Origin: Pseudoalteromonas sp. NBT06-2
GTDB taxonomy: Bacteria; Pseudomonadota; Gammaproteobacteria; Enterobacterales; Alteromonadaceae
Assembly: GCF_002276045.1 (NCBI RefSeq)
Contig: NZ_NQMR01000100.1
Coordinates: 1-36,094 of the forward strand
Length of the DNA stretch: 36,094 nucleotides
Direction: 5' to 3'
Shown: one piece after another, positions 6,375-15,085 of the stretch
Position numbering within the stretch: the stretch's first letter is position 1
Layout of the letters: every line of letters starts with the position of its first letter
Notes under the pieces: model-generated
What the model was told of the DNA's origin: nothing
What the model saw: the letters and a program-made list of their open reading frames with translations, nothing else
Database searches by the model: none
Position numbers and translations under genes: made by a program

Positions 6375-6728
6375 CTAGTGACCCATCAGCATATTATGGT
6401 TAAGGTGTTCTATGATCCATATGGAACCGACCACTAAAATAGCAACAATTAACACGATGAACACAGCAGAAGTTGTATTCCATAATTGCTCAGAAGAAGA
6501 GTTCATATGTAAAAAGAATATTAATTGAACAAATATTTGAGCTATAGCACACAATAAAATAACAATTAGCGTGATGGGAGCAGAAAATAAGTCGAACATT
6601 AAAGCTGCAAAAGGTAATGCAGTTAAAACTATCGAGAAAATTAATCCCGTTACATATTCTTTGACGCTACCATGTGCAGCGCCACCATGACTATGTTGTA
6701 TGTCTAAAGTTTGATCATGATTGCTCAT
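6375..6728 (-). CDS. cyoD: cytochrome bo3 ubiquinol oxidase subunit IV
   Basis: A 117-residue protein starting MSNHDQTLDIQHSHGG. The start at 6728 is chosen because it shares one base with the cyoC stop (TAATG coupling); a longer frame from 6809 would run deep into cyoC. Three membrane helices (about residues 24-44, 50-72 and 84-106) and motifs LPFAALMFDLF and QIFVQLIFFLHMN are typical of CyoD. Subunit IV stabilises the core and assists CuB binding during assembly. Confidence 0.95.
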   Translation of the reverse strand: MSNHDQTLDIQHSHGGAAHGSVKEYVTGLIFSIVLTALPFAALMFDLFSAPITLIVILLCAIAQIFVQLIFFLHMNSSSEQLWNTTSAVFIVLIVAILVVGSIWIIEHLNHNMLMGH

Positions 6729-7342
6729 TACATCACTCCCATTAAGTAAACAACTGTAAATACACAAATCCAAATAACATCTAAGAAATGCCAAAATAAA
6801 CTTAAACATGAAAGTCTTACTAGGTTTTCTTCACTAATTCCATCTCTTTTAAAGTGGGCGAATAATACCAACATCCAAATAAGGCCTGCGAAAACATGTA
6901 ATCCGTGAGTTGCTACTAAAGCATAAAAAGCAGACCAATAAGCACTGGTTTGTGGCGTAGCGCCTTCATGGCTAAAATGATAAAACTCATAAAGTTCCAT
7001 GCCTAAAAATGATAAACCTAATAAAAAAGTAATACAGAGCCAAGCTATCATGCCTTTCATTTGTTTTTTATTGGCGTAGAGCATTGCCATACCAAATGTA
7101 AAGCTGCTGAATAATAGCAATGCGGTTTCACCTAAAACGAAATTTAAATCAAATAACTCTTTCGCTGTTATTTGACCCGCAAAACTTGAACTTAATACGG
7201 CATAGGTTGCAAAAAGCGTGGCAAATAATAAGCAATCGCTCATTATATAAATCCAAAAACCAAATACAGTATCACCACCTGTATCGTGATGTTCATGCTC
7301 GTGATGTGTATCAATTAACGCATCATGATGTGCAGTTGTCAT
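6728..7342 (-). CDS. cyoC: cytochrome bo3 ubiquinol oxidase subunit III
   Basis: A 204-residue five-helix protein of the COX3 family. The His-rich N-terminus (TAHHDALIDTHHEHEHHD) precedes FGFWIYIMSDCLLFATLFATYA. Further conserved stretches are MELYEFYHF, ATHGLHVFAGLIWM and the C-terminal SLFWHFLDVIWICVFTVVYL. Length and sequence match E. coli CyoC (204). It is part of the oxidase complex in the inner membrane, and its stop overlaps the cyoD start by one base. Confidence 0.96.
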   Translation of the reverse strand: MTTAHHDALIDTHHEHEHHDTGGDTVFGFWIYIMSDCLLFATLFATYAVLSSSFAGQITAKELFDLNFVLGETALLLFSSFTFGMAMLYANKKQMKGMIAWLCITFLLGLSFLGMELYEFYHFSHEGATPQTSAYWSAFYALVATHGLHVFAGLIWMLVLFAHFKRDGISEENLVRLSCLSLFWHFLDVIWICVFTVVYLMGVM

Positions 7343-7359
7343 TTGTTACTCCTGGTAAA

Positions 7360-9402
7360 TTATGATTGCGCTTTAGAAATAGGGTGATACTCAGCAATAT
7401 CAGCCAAATGTGCAGATTCTATTTTTTCAATTTCATTCACTTGAACGTAATAATCTTTATTACGTTCAAAAGAATAAATAATCCAAGATGCAACAATGCC
7501 AACAAAACCGAAAATAGCCATCCACCAAATATGCCAAATACACGCAAAACCCATAATCAAAGAAAACCCACTGATCACAATACCTGCCCAAGTGTTTTTA
7601 GGCATATGGATTGGAGCGTATTTATCAGGTTTTTCGTAAGCTATACCGTGCTCTTTTTTATAATAATGCTCATCTCTATCATGGATCTTTGGCATTATTG
7701 CAAAGTTATAAAATGGAGGTGGAGACGATGTCGTCCATTCAAGTGTGCGACCATTCCATGGATCTCCAGTTAGATCTCGATTTTTATTACGGTCGCGAAT
7801 ACTGATATATATTTGATAAAGTTGTACTAAAATGCCCGCAAAAATAATCATTGCGCCAAATGCTGCGATCCATAGCATAGGTGCCCAATCAGGATTGTCG
7901 TAATAATTAAGGCGGCGTGTCATACCATTAAAGCCAAGAATATACAGCGGCATAAATGCGAAAAAGAAACCAACAGTCCATAATGCACAGGCAATTTTTC
8001 CGAGATTTTCATCTAAAGTAAACCCGGTCGCTTTAGAAAACCAGTAGGTCATACCCGCAAAATAACCAAATACAGAGCCACCTATGATGACATTATGAAA
8101 ATGGGCAATTAAAAATAAACTGTTATGTAATACAAAATCAGCAGCAGGAATGGCCAACATGACTCCTGTCATTCCGCCAATTGTAAAGGTAAATAAGAAA
8201 CTACATGTCCACCACATGGATGCAGTAAATTCAACACGGCCTTTATACATGGTAAACAACCAGTTAAATATCTTTACTCCAGTGGGTATGGAAATTATCA
8301 TCGTTGCGATACCAAAGAAGGCATTAACACTTGCTCCTGCGCCCATCGTAAAGAAGTGGTGTAACCAAACAACCATAGCTAATACCATAATAGCTGCTGT
8401 CGCCCATACTAAGGAGGTATAGCCAAATAAACGTTTACGTGAAAACGTTGCTGTAATTTCTGAAAAAATACCAAATGCAGGCAATATTAATATGTATACT
8501 TCAGGGTGACCCCATGCCCAAATTAAATTGACGTACATCATTTGGTTACCGCCTAAGTCATTGGTAAAAAAATGAGTCCCTATGTATCGATCAAGTGTTA
8601 ATAACGTTAAAGTGACCGTTAAAATTGGAAAAGAGGCAATAATTAATACGTTGGCACATAATGAAGTCCAAGTAAAAACAGGCATTTGCATCAATTTCAT
8701 ACCTGGAGCACGCATTCTTAGTATTGTCACAAAGAAGTTAACACCGGTTAATAAAGTGCCTATTCCAGATATTTGTAATGCCCAGAGCCAATAATCCACT
8801 CCAACCCAGGGGCTATATTCAATACCTGATAATGGTGGGTAAGCGAGCCAACCCGTTGCGGCAAATTCTCCTAGAAATAAAGAAATATTTATTAAAATAG
8901 CACCAACAACAAAAAGCCAAAAACTCAAAGAATTAAGGAAAGGAAAGGCAACATCTCGTGCACCAATTTGCAATGGCACTACAATATTCATTAAGCCAAC
9001 CACTAATGGCATAGCAACAAAGAAAATCATAATGACACCGTGAGCCGTGAATATTTGGTCATAGTGCTCTGGAGGCAGAAAACCTGCGCCAACACTATCT
9101 GCGGTCGCAAAAGCTTGTTGTGCTCGCATCATTAAAGCATCAGAAAATCCACGAATTAGCATCACAATTGCAGCTATTATATACATGATCCCTATTTTTT
9201 TATGATCGACAGAGGTGAACCATTCGTCCCATAGGTACTGCCATTTACCCATTTTTGTAATTAAAATTAATAAGGCTAATCCACCTAAAATAACAGCTAT
9301 CATTACAGGTAAAATAACCGGATCATGTAATGGAATTGAATCCCAAGTAAGCTTTCCTGTTAGTGAATCAGGATCGGTAATTATGGTTGCTTTATTTACC
9401 AC
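7360..9402 (-). CDS. cyoB: cytochrome bo3 ubiquinol oxidase subunit I (proton pump)
   Basis: A 680-residue heme-copper oxidase subunit I. Its start is GTG at 9402, with GGAG six bases upstream, overlapping the cyoA stop by 11 bases. It binds heme b, heme o3 and CuB and reduces O2 to water with proton pumping. Visible ligand motifs are FTAHGVIMIFF (low-spin heme His), WAWGHPEVYIL (CuB His with the His-Tyr pair), VWLHHFFTMGAG (two CuB His) and IAHFHNVIIGG (heme His pair). The D-channel region NIVVPLQIGARDVAFPFLN and TSSPPPFYNFA are E. coli-like. Compared with E. coli CyoB (663 residues) it has an N-terminal extension of about 14 residues. Intact. Confidence 0.97.
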   Translation of the reverse strand: MVNKATIITDPDSLTGKLTWDSIPLHDPVILPVMIAVILGGLALLILITKMGKWQYLWDEWFTSVDHKKIGIMYIIAAIVMLIRGFSDALMMRAQQAFATADSVGAGFLPPEHYDQIFTAHGVIMIFFVAMPLVVGLMNIVVPLQIGARDVAFPFLNSLSFWLFVVGAILINISLFLGEFAATGWLAYPPLSGIEYSPWVGVDYWLWALQISGIGTLLTGVNFFVTILRMRAPGMKLMQMPVFTWTSLCANVLIIASFPILTVTLTLLTLDRYIGTHFFTNDLGGNQMMYVNLIWAWGHPEVYILILPAFGIFSEITATFSRKRLFGYTSLVWATAAIMVLAMVVWLHHFFTMGAGASVNAFFGIATMIISIPTGVKIFNWLFTMYKGRVEFTASMWWTCSFLFTFTIGGMTGVMLAIPAADFVLHNSLFLIAHFHNVIIGGSVFGYFAGMTYWFSKATGFTLDENLGKIACALWTVGFFFAFMPLYILGFNGMTRRLNYYDNPDWAPMLWIAAFGAMIIFAGILVQLYQIYISIRDRNKNRDLTGDPWNGRTLEWTTSSPPPFYNFAIMPKIHDRDEHYYKKEHGIAYEKPDKYAPIHMPKNTWAGIVISGFSLIMGFACIWHIWWMAIFGFVGIVASWIIYSFERNKDYYVQVNEIEKIESAHLADIAEYHPISKAQS

Positions 9403-10270
9403 TTTGTACTCCTGTATACTTTTCTATTGTCTTTTTAAAATGTAATGGGTCAACATCATGAAAATGTTGTATTGCGTGGTCTTTTGTTTTTTTCGAAAGC
9501 ATTTGATACATTTTTTCATCAAGCTTAAGAGGAGAGCGTTTAACTTTGCTTATCCATTGCTCAAAACCTACTTGATCAAGTGCATGGGTTTTAAATTTCA
9601 TACCTGAAAATCCAAAACCACTATAGTTTGCAGACATACCTCGAAAAACACCTTGCTCACTGGCCATTAAATTAAGTCTATTTTCCATACCTGCCATAGC
9701 GTAAATTTGGCTACCTAAACGAGGAATAAAAAAAGAATTCATTACTGTGTCAGATGTGATAAGAAATTCGATAGGTTTATTTACAGGTATCGCTATTTCA
9801 TTAATTGTCGCAATTTGTTGTTCTGGATATATAAACAACCATTTCCAATCTAAAGCAACAACTTGAATCGTGACAGTATCTTCATCTTTTCCTAAAGGTT
9901 TTCTAGGATCTAATGAATGAGATGTTTGATAAGTGACAATGGCTAAAGCAATAACGATTAAGCAAGGCACCAACCAAACAATCAGTTCAATTTTGGTTGA
10001 GTGTTCCCAGTGAGGTTTATATACAGCTTTTTTATTAGAAGTTCTATATTTATAAGGAAAATAAAAAGTCATAAAAATAACAGGAATAATTACTATCAGC
10101 ATTAGCGCTACAGAGATGATAATCAGTAATTTTGCTTGCTCACCAACAGGACCTTTAGGATCGAATAAAGCAAGCTCACAGCCCCCTAAAGTTACCATCA
10201 GAGTACAAATAACTACTGTTTTAATGATTTTATTTAACATTTTAAAACCCTTCAGATAGAGATTTTTCAT
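9392..10270 (-). CDS. cyoA: cytochrome bo3 ubiquinol oxidase subunit II
   Basis: Up to 292 residues. Two starts are possible: ATG 10270 (GGAG four to five bases upstream) and ATG 10240, which gives a cleaner lipoprotein signal (MLNKIIKTVVICTLMVTLGG before Cys). Two membrane helices follow, at about residues 47-70 and 92-112, and then a periplasmic cupredoxin domain (VVALDWKWLFIYPEQ, FFIPRLGSQIYAMAGM). The CuA Cys/His ligands of cytochrome c oxidases are absent (MSANYSGFGFSGM instead), which fits a quinol oxidase. First gene of the cyo operon. Confidence 0.95.
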   Translation of the reverse strand: MKNLYLKGFKMLNKIIKTVVICTLMVTLGGCELALFDPKGPVGEQAKLLIIISVALMLIVIIPVIFMTFYFPYKYRTSNKKAVYKPHWEHSTKIELIVWLVPCLIVIALAIVTYQTSHSLDPRKPLGKDEDTVTIQVVALDWKWLFIYPEQQIATINEIAIPVNKPIEFLITSDTVMNSFFIPRLGSQIYAMAGMENRLNLMASEQGVFRGMSANYSGFGFSGMKFKTHALDQVGFEQWISKVKRSPLKLDEKMYQMLSKKTKDHAIQHFHDVDPLHFKKTIEKYTGVQSGK

Positions 10271-10617
10271 GAAACTCCATTAATTTAAGTTAGTCATATC
10301 AAGTTTTTATCGATTAAACATACCTATATTTATTAAAGCGTAAAAATCGAAAAAATCATAAAAATAATTTAAATTAGATAAGTTAATACAATTTAACTGA
10401 TAATGATATGTATTCTCATAATCATTGCGGCGCGAATACTAAATGTAATTAGCGGTAATGACAAGAGAAAACTAAAGGAATAATAAAAAAGAGATCTATA
10501 AATTAAATTGTGAAATTTAATTGTAAATAACCATAATAAACATAAGGATTTGTATATTTACATATATACAAACTACACTTAATAAAATAAGAACACTTTA
10601 TTTTTTAAGGCTGGTAT
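10271..10617. other. divergent intergenic region upstream of cyoA
   Basis: This 347-base, very AT-rich region lies between the divergent cyoA (minus) and the membrane protein gene at 10618 (plus). It holds a Fur-box-like palindrome (10399-10426) and an AT-rich palindrome TTGTATAT/ATATACAA (10550-10571) about 45 bases before the plus-strand gene. I cannot assign a confident -10/-35 pair in either direction. No further gene seen. Confidence 0.5.
10399..10426. promoter_or_regulatory. Fur-box-like palindrome upstream of cyo
   Basis: GATAATGATATGTATTCTC matches 15 of 19 positions of the classical Fur box GATAATGATAATCATTATC. The longer stretch AATGATATG...CATAATCATT (10402-10426) is an inverted repeat. 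It lies about 130-160 bases upstream of the cyoA start. Iron-dependent control of the heme-copper oxidase, or of the divergent gene, is plausible but inferred. Confidence 0.5.
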
Positions 10618-11133
10618 ATGAAAAGACTGTTTTATATTACTAATGATTTAGATGATGCTGAGTTAATTTCGGATGAAGTTCATAAAAATGGGATTGATGA
10701 TCATCATTTTTATGTTCTAAGTCGTGATAATGAAGGAATAAATACTCATCATTTACATGGAAGCCCTCAATTAGAAAAAACAAATTTAATCTCCGCATCA
10801 AGACGAGCGAATTTAATCGCTGCTTTGATTCTGATAATAATAATTTCCAGCTTAGTTTTGTTTACTGATGTTTTTGAAAACTTAACACATATCCCTATTT
10901 TGATAATTATTTTAGTTGTAAGTTGCTCATTATTATTACTTAAAATGACAGGGGGGTCATTTGATGATTACTTTACATCTTTATTCAATCAACATTTAGA
11001 TGCTGGTGAAGTTGTCATTATTATAGATGTGTGTAAATCACAGGTTTCTAAAGTTGAAAAGATTTTGGACGACCATCCAAAAGCTAAATTTATTGCTGAT
11101 AGTTCTAACTTATCATCACCCATGCCTGACTAA
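10618..11133 (+). CDS. conserved two-helix membrane protein of unknown function
   Basis: A 171-residue protein. The N-terminal soluble part (MKRLFYITNDLDDAELISDE, then a VLSRDNEG-type turn and HHLH) resembles a small alpha/beta domain seen in short gammaproteobacterial stress-type membrane proteins. Two adjacent helices follow (about residues 66-84 and 92-110), then a C-terminal cytosolic part with a GEVVIIIDV beta strand and VEKILDDHP helix. The layout of a soluble domain split by a helical hairpin recalls GSP17M/DUF1269-like proteins; that family link is tentative. It is divergent from cyoA and shares the 347-base regulatory region. Confidence 0.7.
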   Translation: MKRLFYITNDLDDAELISDEVHKNGIDDHHFYVLSRDNEGINTHHLHGSPQLEKTNLISASRRANLIAALILIIIISSLVLFTDVFENLTHIPILIIILVVSCSLLLLKMTGGSFDDYFTSLFNQHLDAGEVVIIIDVCKSQVSKVEKILDDHPKAKFIADSSNLSSPMPD

Positions 11134-11197
11134 TATTTTTTAGTAAATCTATTTTTACTTTGGATAAAATGAGATTGGCAATTATTAAATTTTGTGA

Positions 11198-11215
11198 AGG
11201 GAGCCATTGCTCCCC
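11198..11215. terminator. GGGAGC/GCTCCC hairpin between converging genes
   Basis: A 6-bp perfect GC-rich stem with a CATT loop lies between the plus gene ending at 11133 and the minus gene ending at 11276. Neither side has a strong T tract, so it may be a weak bidirectional terminator. Confidence 0.4.
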
Positions 11216-11275
11216 GTACTTTAATTGATGGTAACAGTTGTGTTGCTATCTAAAATCACTTGCATGCTTATAATA

Positions 11276-11551
11276 TTAAGCATTTAGTTCAGATGCATTG
11301 CTTTTAATTTTGTTTTTCAAAGACTTAGAAACCGAACAGCCAAACAACTTAGTGCCCGCTGTGGTTAACTGAAAACAACTTTTATTATTACAAAAGATCA
11401 GGTCTTGTTTTTGTAAAATACTCAATACATCATTTCTTTCATCACCCTCACCAGGTAATGCTGATGCACCTAAAAATGTCGGGAAACTATCAGCTAGTTT
11501 ATTAAGTATTGGTAATGCAAGTTCTTCAAAATTGTTAAGATTTATGCTCAT
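11276..11551 (-). CDS. small cytosolic protein of unknown function
   Basis: A 91-residue protein beginning MSINLNNFEELALPILNKLA. AAGGAA lies about eight bases before the ATG. There is no signal or membrane segment. The central part (DVLSILQKQDLIFCNNKSCF, then LTTAGTKLFG) resembles the recognition-helix and wing pattern of a small winged-helix domain, but I would not call it a regulator on this alone. Cysteines at positions about 54, 59 and 72 are notable for so small a protein. It stands alone between two unrelated genes. Confidence 0.6.
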   Translation of the reverse strand: MSINLNNFEELALPILNKLADSFPTFLGASALPGEGDERNDVLSILQKQDLIFCNNKSCFQLTTAGTKLFGCSVSKSLKNKIKSNASELNA

Positions 11552-11699
11552 TTTAAATTATTCCTTTTCATTTAATTAGTGGATCAACAGTAACAAGCAC
11601 TTAATGGAAATACAAATTATTGTGGTTGAATCATACATGGTTGTTAAATATTCTGGGGATAATTTCAACTTATCTTATTTCTATATTAAGTCGCATAAT

Positions 11700-12872
11700 T
11701 TATATTGTAACAGCTTTGGATACTCTAATATGTTTCAATCCACTGAGTAACTTTCCAATTAAGCTAAACCTTACAAATAAATGATAACTGATAAAACAAA
11801 TAGCTAAAGTAGATATAAGTGCGATTAACAACTTCAAATAAATAGATATATCAAGGCTTAATAATGGCATTTGAATATAAAGTAAAACAGGCACATGAAT
11901 TAAATAAACCCAGTATGAGGCATCAGAGATATAACGTGTTATTTTATTAACATGGTTTAAGTACCTATTGGCAAATATTAACGCTAATAAAGACCAATAA
12001 ACCAGCGAAATACTTTGTACCAACACCAAGATTAAATGTTTAATTCCGCTAACACCTATAAAGCCATCTTTTGTGAATTTTATGACTTGTTCAATTGTCA
12101 GTGCTGATGGCATGAGCTGCCAGAAAATACTGTAGCTGATAATAGCTATAATGAACAAATAGTTTGTAAAAGGAGTAAGTTGTTTGATAACTGATTGATT
12201 CATAAATATTCCTACACCGACTAAAAATAATATGCCGTAAAAACCATAAGACCAAAGTTGAGGTATAAATTTATCTGGCGCAGGAAAAGGTGCAAACTGA
12301 CTATATAATGCGGGTGTAATTAATAAAGGCAGAGCGAATAATAAAACCCATTTATTGGTAATAGCCTTTAACACAATCAGCATCAATCTTCTAAAACACA
12401 TCAATAAAGACAATAAAACACTAAAGCCAAATAAATTCCATAAAAACCACAAGTGCATGGTACTTGGCGGTAAATCTTTTACCTGTTCAAATAGGGTGAA
12501 AACAGCAGGTAAGGTATCAGGAAATTGTGCGCCCCATTTTAAAGCATGTAAAAATAAACCAGCCAAAAGAGGAAAAAAAACAATAAAAGGTAATAAAACT
12601 CTTTTTACTCTGTGCGATAAAAATGATTTAACTCCTTTTTTCTCTATTAATAAACATGCAAAAAAGCCTGCTATTATAAAAAACACAGGCATTCTAAAAA
12701 GGTGTAGCCAATGGGTGATAATATCAAAAATAAGGTGATTTTTGGCATCAGCTGTAAACCAAATATTTGCCATAAATGGACTATATGCTAAAGCTGCATG
12801 ATAAAATATACCAAGTAAAAGGGCGATAGCCCTTAAATTGTCCATATAGTGAAAACGTTCACAGTTTTTCAT
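11700..12872 (-). CDS. acyltransferase-3 family membrane protein (OpgC-like)
   Basis: A 390-residue protein with about ten membrane helices. The N-terminal MDNLRAIALLLGIFYHAAL contains the family's conserved Arg and the helix-1 His. FRMPVFFIIAGFFACLLI and the following SFLSHRVKRVLLPFIVFFPL are typical of acyltransferase-3 proteins, as is the C-terminal YWVYLIHVPVLLYIQMPLL. These enzymes O-acylate extracytoplasmic glycans; the overall pattern is closest to OpgC/MdoC, which succinylates osmoregulated glucans, but the substrate is not determined here. It is divergent from the histidine kinase at 13055, so the two-component system may control it. Confidence 0.85.
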   Translation of the reverse strand: MKNCERFHYMDNLRAIALLLGIFYHAALAYSPFMANIWFTADAKNHLIFDIITHWLHLFRMPVFFIIAGFFACLLIEKKGVKSFLSHRVKRVLLPFIVFFPLLAGLFLHALKWGAQFPDTLPAVFTLFEQVKDLPPSTMHLWFLWNLFGFSVLLSLLMCFRRLMLIVLKAITNKWVLLFALPLLITPALYSQFAPFPAPDKFIPQLWSYGFYGILFLVGVGIFMNQSVIKQLTPFTNYLFIIAIISYSIFWQLMPSALTIEQVIKFTKDGFIGVSGIKHLILVLVQSISLVYWSLLALIFANRYLNHVNKITRYISDASYWVYLIHVPVLLYIQMPLLSLDISIYLKLLIALISTLAICFISYHLFVRFSLIGKLLSGLKHIRVSKAVTI

Positions 12873-12949
12873 GATCTGTCCTGCTAGTATTGCGTAGTAT
12901 GAATTTATACACAGCTTAAATACTTATTTTTTTGCTAGGTAGTGTCATT

Positions 12950-12981
12950 AGTCAGGTATTTAACTATGACATATGTCACTA
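12950..12981. promoter_or_regulatory. palindromic candidate operator between acyltransferase and kinase genes
   Basis: TGACATATGTCA (12967-12978) is a perfect 12-base palindrome in the 182-base divergent region. Related TGTCAT words occur nearby (TAGTGTCATTAGTC near 12940-12955 and TTTGTCATAATC near 13000). This could be the binding site of the neighbouring LuxR-type response regulator, controlling its own operon, the acyltransferase gene or both. Confidence 0.35.
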
Positions 12982-13054
12982 TTTTAATAACTTAATGTTT
13001 GTCATAATCATCATTAGTTATCTCAAAACAATATAAAAGGCAGCTGTTTAAGAG

Positions 13055-14200
13055 ATGGAAAATACAATAAGACATACAACAGATTGGACTTACTCAACCA
13101 TAGCATCATGGTTAGGAGTTACGATTGCTTCACTTTATTATGCAAATTCTCAGATATTACTTATTGCACAAATACCAGTGCATTTGATGATATTAGCTGT
13201 GTTGTGGTTTGTTATCAAACGACCTAATGATCAAGTAAATATCGTTGCATTGACATATTTTTTATTAATTGTTTCGTTAATGCAATTGTCGACTACTTCT
13301 CTGGTTTTTATACATTTAATTATGTTTACCGCCATATTTAGTGCCCATTTCTCACCCATAAAAATGATTTGTTCTGTTATAGCCATTCTAGCAACTTACT
13401 CAATTACAAACTTTGATCGATGGCAGGGTGATATTCCTTGGGTAACGCTTATCGTTTGGGCTTTTTTTTGTTTGATGAACTGGTTTGTAAGTAGAAAAAT
13501 AATTCAAAGCCTAAATATCCATTATCAATCACGTCAAAACTATAAAGAGCTTAAAGCGACACAAAGTATAATGAATGCGATGAGTGCAGAGCAAGAAAGG
13601 CTTAATTTATCAAGAGAGTTACATGATACTTTAGGTCATAAATTGACGGCATTAAGCATAAACCTTGATTTTGCAAAGCGCAAAGCGACAGCTGAGTCAG
13701 AAGAAAATTTAACGCTATGTCATAGTTTAACTCAAGAGCTATTAGATGAAGTAAGGAGTATTGTCTCAACACAAAGAGCAGAGATTTCTTTATTGAGAAC
13801 CAGTTTAGAGCAAGTTTTTAAAGTAACGCCACAACTTGCGTGTACTTTAAATTTAGATAAAAAATTATCTTACCTTAATCAGAATGATAGCTTATGCGTA
13901 ATACGTTTTTGCCAAGAAATGATAAGTAATACTTTAAAGCACACTCAAGCAACAGAAATTACATTTAATGTTGAGCTTAAATTTAGTGATCACACTGGTG
14001 AACTATTAGATAAAGATACACTAACAGCCACAGCAGTTCATAACCAAAGTGAATACGTTTTGTCAAAACCAGGTAATGGATTGATGGGATTAAAAGAGCG
14101 TATAATGCTGATGAATGGTAAATTTAAGCAAGAAATAATAGAAAACAGACTGGTCAATGAAATATCTTTTCCTATTCAACTTATAACTCATGGCGTTTAA
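13055..14200 (+). CDS. NarL/DesK-type sensor histidine kinase
   Basis: A 381-residue membrane kinase. Five or six hydrophobic segments fill residues 12-147 with little periplasmic sequence, so it likely senses something in the membrane. A coiled linker precedes a HisKA_3 dimerisation domain with SRELHDTLGHKLTAL, where His190 is the phosphate site. The N-box region is FCQEMISNTLKHTQA and a late GNGLMGLKERI matches the G2 motif. The usual G1 box DxGxG is not evident: the equivalent stretch reads VHNQSEYVLSKPGNG. The response regulator starts three bases after the stop. DesK-like kinases respond to membrane fluidity; the actual signal here is unknown. Confidence 0.92.
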   Translation: MENTIRHTTDWTYSTIASWLGVTIASLYYANSQILLIAQIPVHLMILAVLWFVIKRPNDQVNIVALTYFLLIVSLMQLSTTSLVFIHLIMFTAIFSAHFSPIKMICSVIAILATYSITNFDRWQGDIPWVTLIVWAFFCLMNWFVSRKIIQSLNIHYQSRQNYKELKATQSIMNAMSAEQERLNLSRELHDTLGHKLTALSINLDFAKRKATAESEENLTLCHSLTQELLDEVRSIVSTQRAEISLLRTSLEQVFKVTPQLACTLNLDKKLSYLNQNDSLCVIRFCQEMISNTLKHTQATEITFNVELKFSDHTGELLDKDTLTATAVHNQSEYVLSKPGNGLMGLKERIMLMNGKFKQEIIENRLVNEISFPIQLITHGV

Positions 14201-14202
14201 TT

Positions 14203-14820
14203 ATGATGATAAAATGTTTACTAGCAGAAGATCAAACACTGGTTCGTTTAGGTTTAAAAAATTTATTAGAATTAGATGAAGAAATTGTGGTGACACACAG
14301 TGCAGAAAATGGCGCAGTGTGTCTAGATTTACTTGAGCAGCATAAATTTGATTTGGTTTTACTTGATATGCGTATGCCTGAAAAAACAGGTCTTGAAGTA
14401 TTGCAAATGATGCAGCAAAAAAAAGATACAACACCTGTTTTGATCATCACCACATTTGAAGATTGTGATGTATTGGTTAAAGCAATCAATTTAGGTGCAC
14501 GAGGGTACATATTAAAAAATGCAGAATTAGAATACTTAATTGACGCTATTAAAAAAGTATATCAAGGACATCAAGTATTACAAAGCGCATTAACGCAATA
14601 TTTATTATCACAAACACAAGTTAAAACCGAAAAGCTTACAGTAAAAGAATATGAAGTATTAAAGTGCTTATCGTTAGGGTTATCTAACAAATCAATTGCC
14701 AATACGTTAAATAATTCAGAAGGCACAATTAGAAATCATGTGTCTCAAATATTAGCCAAATTAAATGTAACCGATCGAACTCAAGCTGTCGTTAAAGCAA
14801 TAAATGAGTGTTTAATATAG
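14203..14820 (+). CDS. LuxR/NarL-family response regulator
   Basis: A 205-residue DNA-binding regulator. The receiver domain spans residues 3-120, with acidic Glu9-Asp10, phosphate-accepting Asp55 (LVLLDMRMPE), Thr83 (IITTFED) and Lys105 (GYILKNA). The C-terminal LuxR-type helix-turn-helix is at about residues 141-205 (LTVKEYEVLKCLSLGLSNKS, then EGTIRNHVSQILAKLNVTDR). It starts two bases after the kinase stop with no visible ribosome site of its own, so translation is probably coupled. It pairs with the kinase at 13055; likely targets include the divergent acyltransferase gene. Confidence 0.95.
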   Translation: MMIKCLLAEDQTLVRLGLKNLLELDEEIVVTHSAENGAVCLDLLEQHKFDLVLLDMRMPEKTGLEVLQMMQQKKDTTPVLIITTFEDCDVLVKAINLGARGYILKNAELEYLIDAIKKVYQGHQVLQSALTQYLLSQTQVKTEKLTVKEYEVLKCLSLGLSNKSIANTLNNSEGTIRNHVSQILAKLNVTDRTQAVVKAINECLI

Positions 14821-14843
14821 CGGTATAAATAGAATTTAGTCTT

Positions 14844-14889
14844 GATCTCCAGTTTTTGTTCATTCTTTTTTCTGTATTATAACTGGGGA
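14844..14889 (+). terminator. long-loop hairpin after the response regulator
   Basis: ATCTCCAGTT and AACTGGGGAT can pair over ten positions (one G-U) around a T-rich loop of about 26 bases, 25 bases beyond the stop. The long loop makes a classic terminator uncertain, but no other candidate is seen. Confidence 0.3.
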
Positions 14890-14948
14890 TAAAAACTGCG
14901 AAACAAAAAAATCAGCCCCCAAAACCTATCAATAAATCAAAAGCTTGC

Positions 14949-15050
14949 TATACCCAAGCCACTTCAAGATGTGAGATTCAGGACTGCTGAGCAATTCATG
15001 ATCTAGGCGCATCTTTGCATTAATGGTTACTCTCTTGGTAGCTTTTGTTT
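14949..15050. repeat. possible MITE-like dispersed intergenic repeat
   Basis: The stretch from TATACCCAAGCCACTTCAAG through GGCGCATCTTTGCATTAATG to TTACTCTCTTGGTAGCTTTT is GC-richer than its surroundings and non-coding. Its outer parts are imperfect inverted repeats (CAAGATGTG against CGCATCTTTG). It resembles a short intergenic repeat family I recall from marine Alteromonadales chromosomes. Only one copy is in the window, so the repeat status rests on memory, not on this sequence. Confidence 0.35.
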
Positions 15051-15085
15051 ACAATAAACAAAAATAATTCAAGTAGTTTTTTGTA

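Noticed and set aside
6729..6809. Upstream extension of cyoD
   Set aside because: It would run antiphase through the conserved cyoC C-terminus, and the TAATG junction gives a natural start at 6728.
12355..12738. 127-codon plus-strand frame inside the acyltransferase gene
   Set aside because: It is antisense to a well-supported membrane protein and has Lys/Asn-biased composition typical of a shadow frame.
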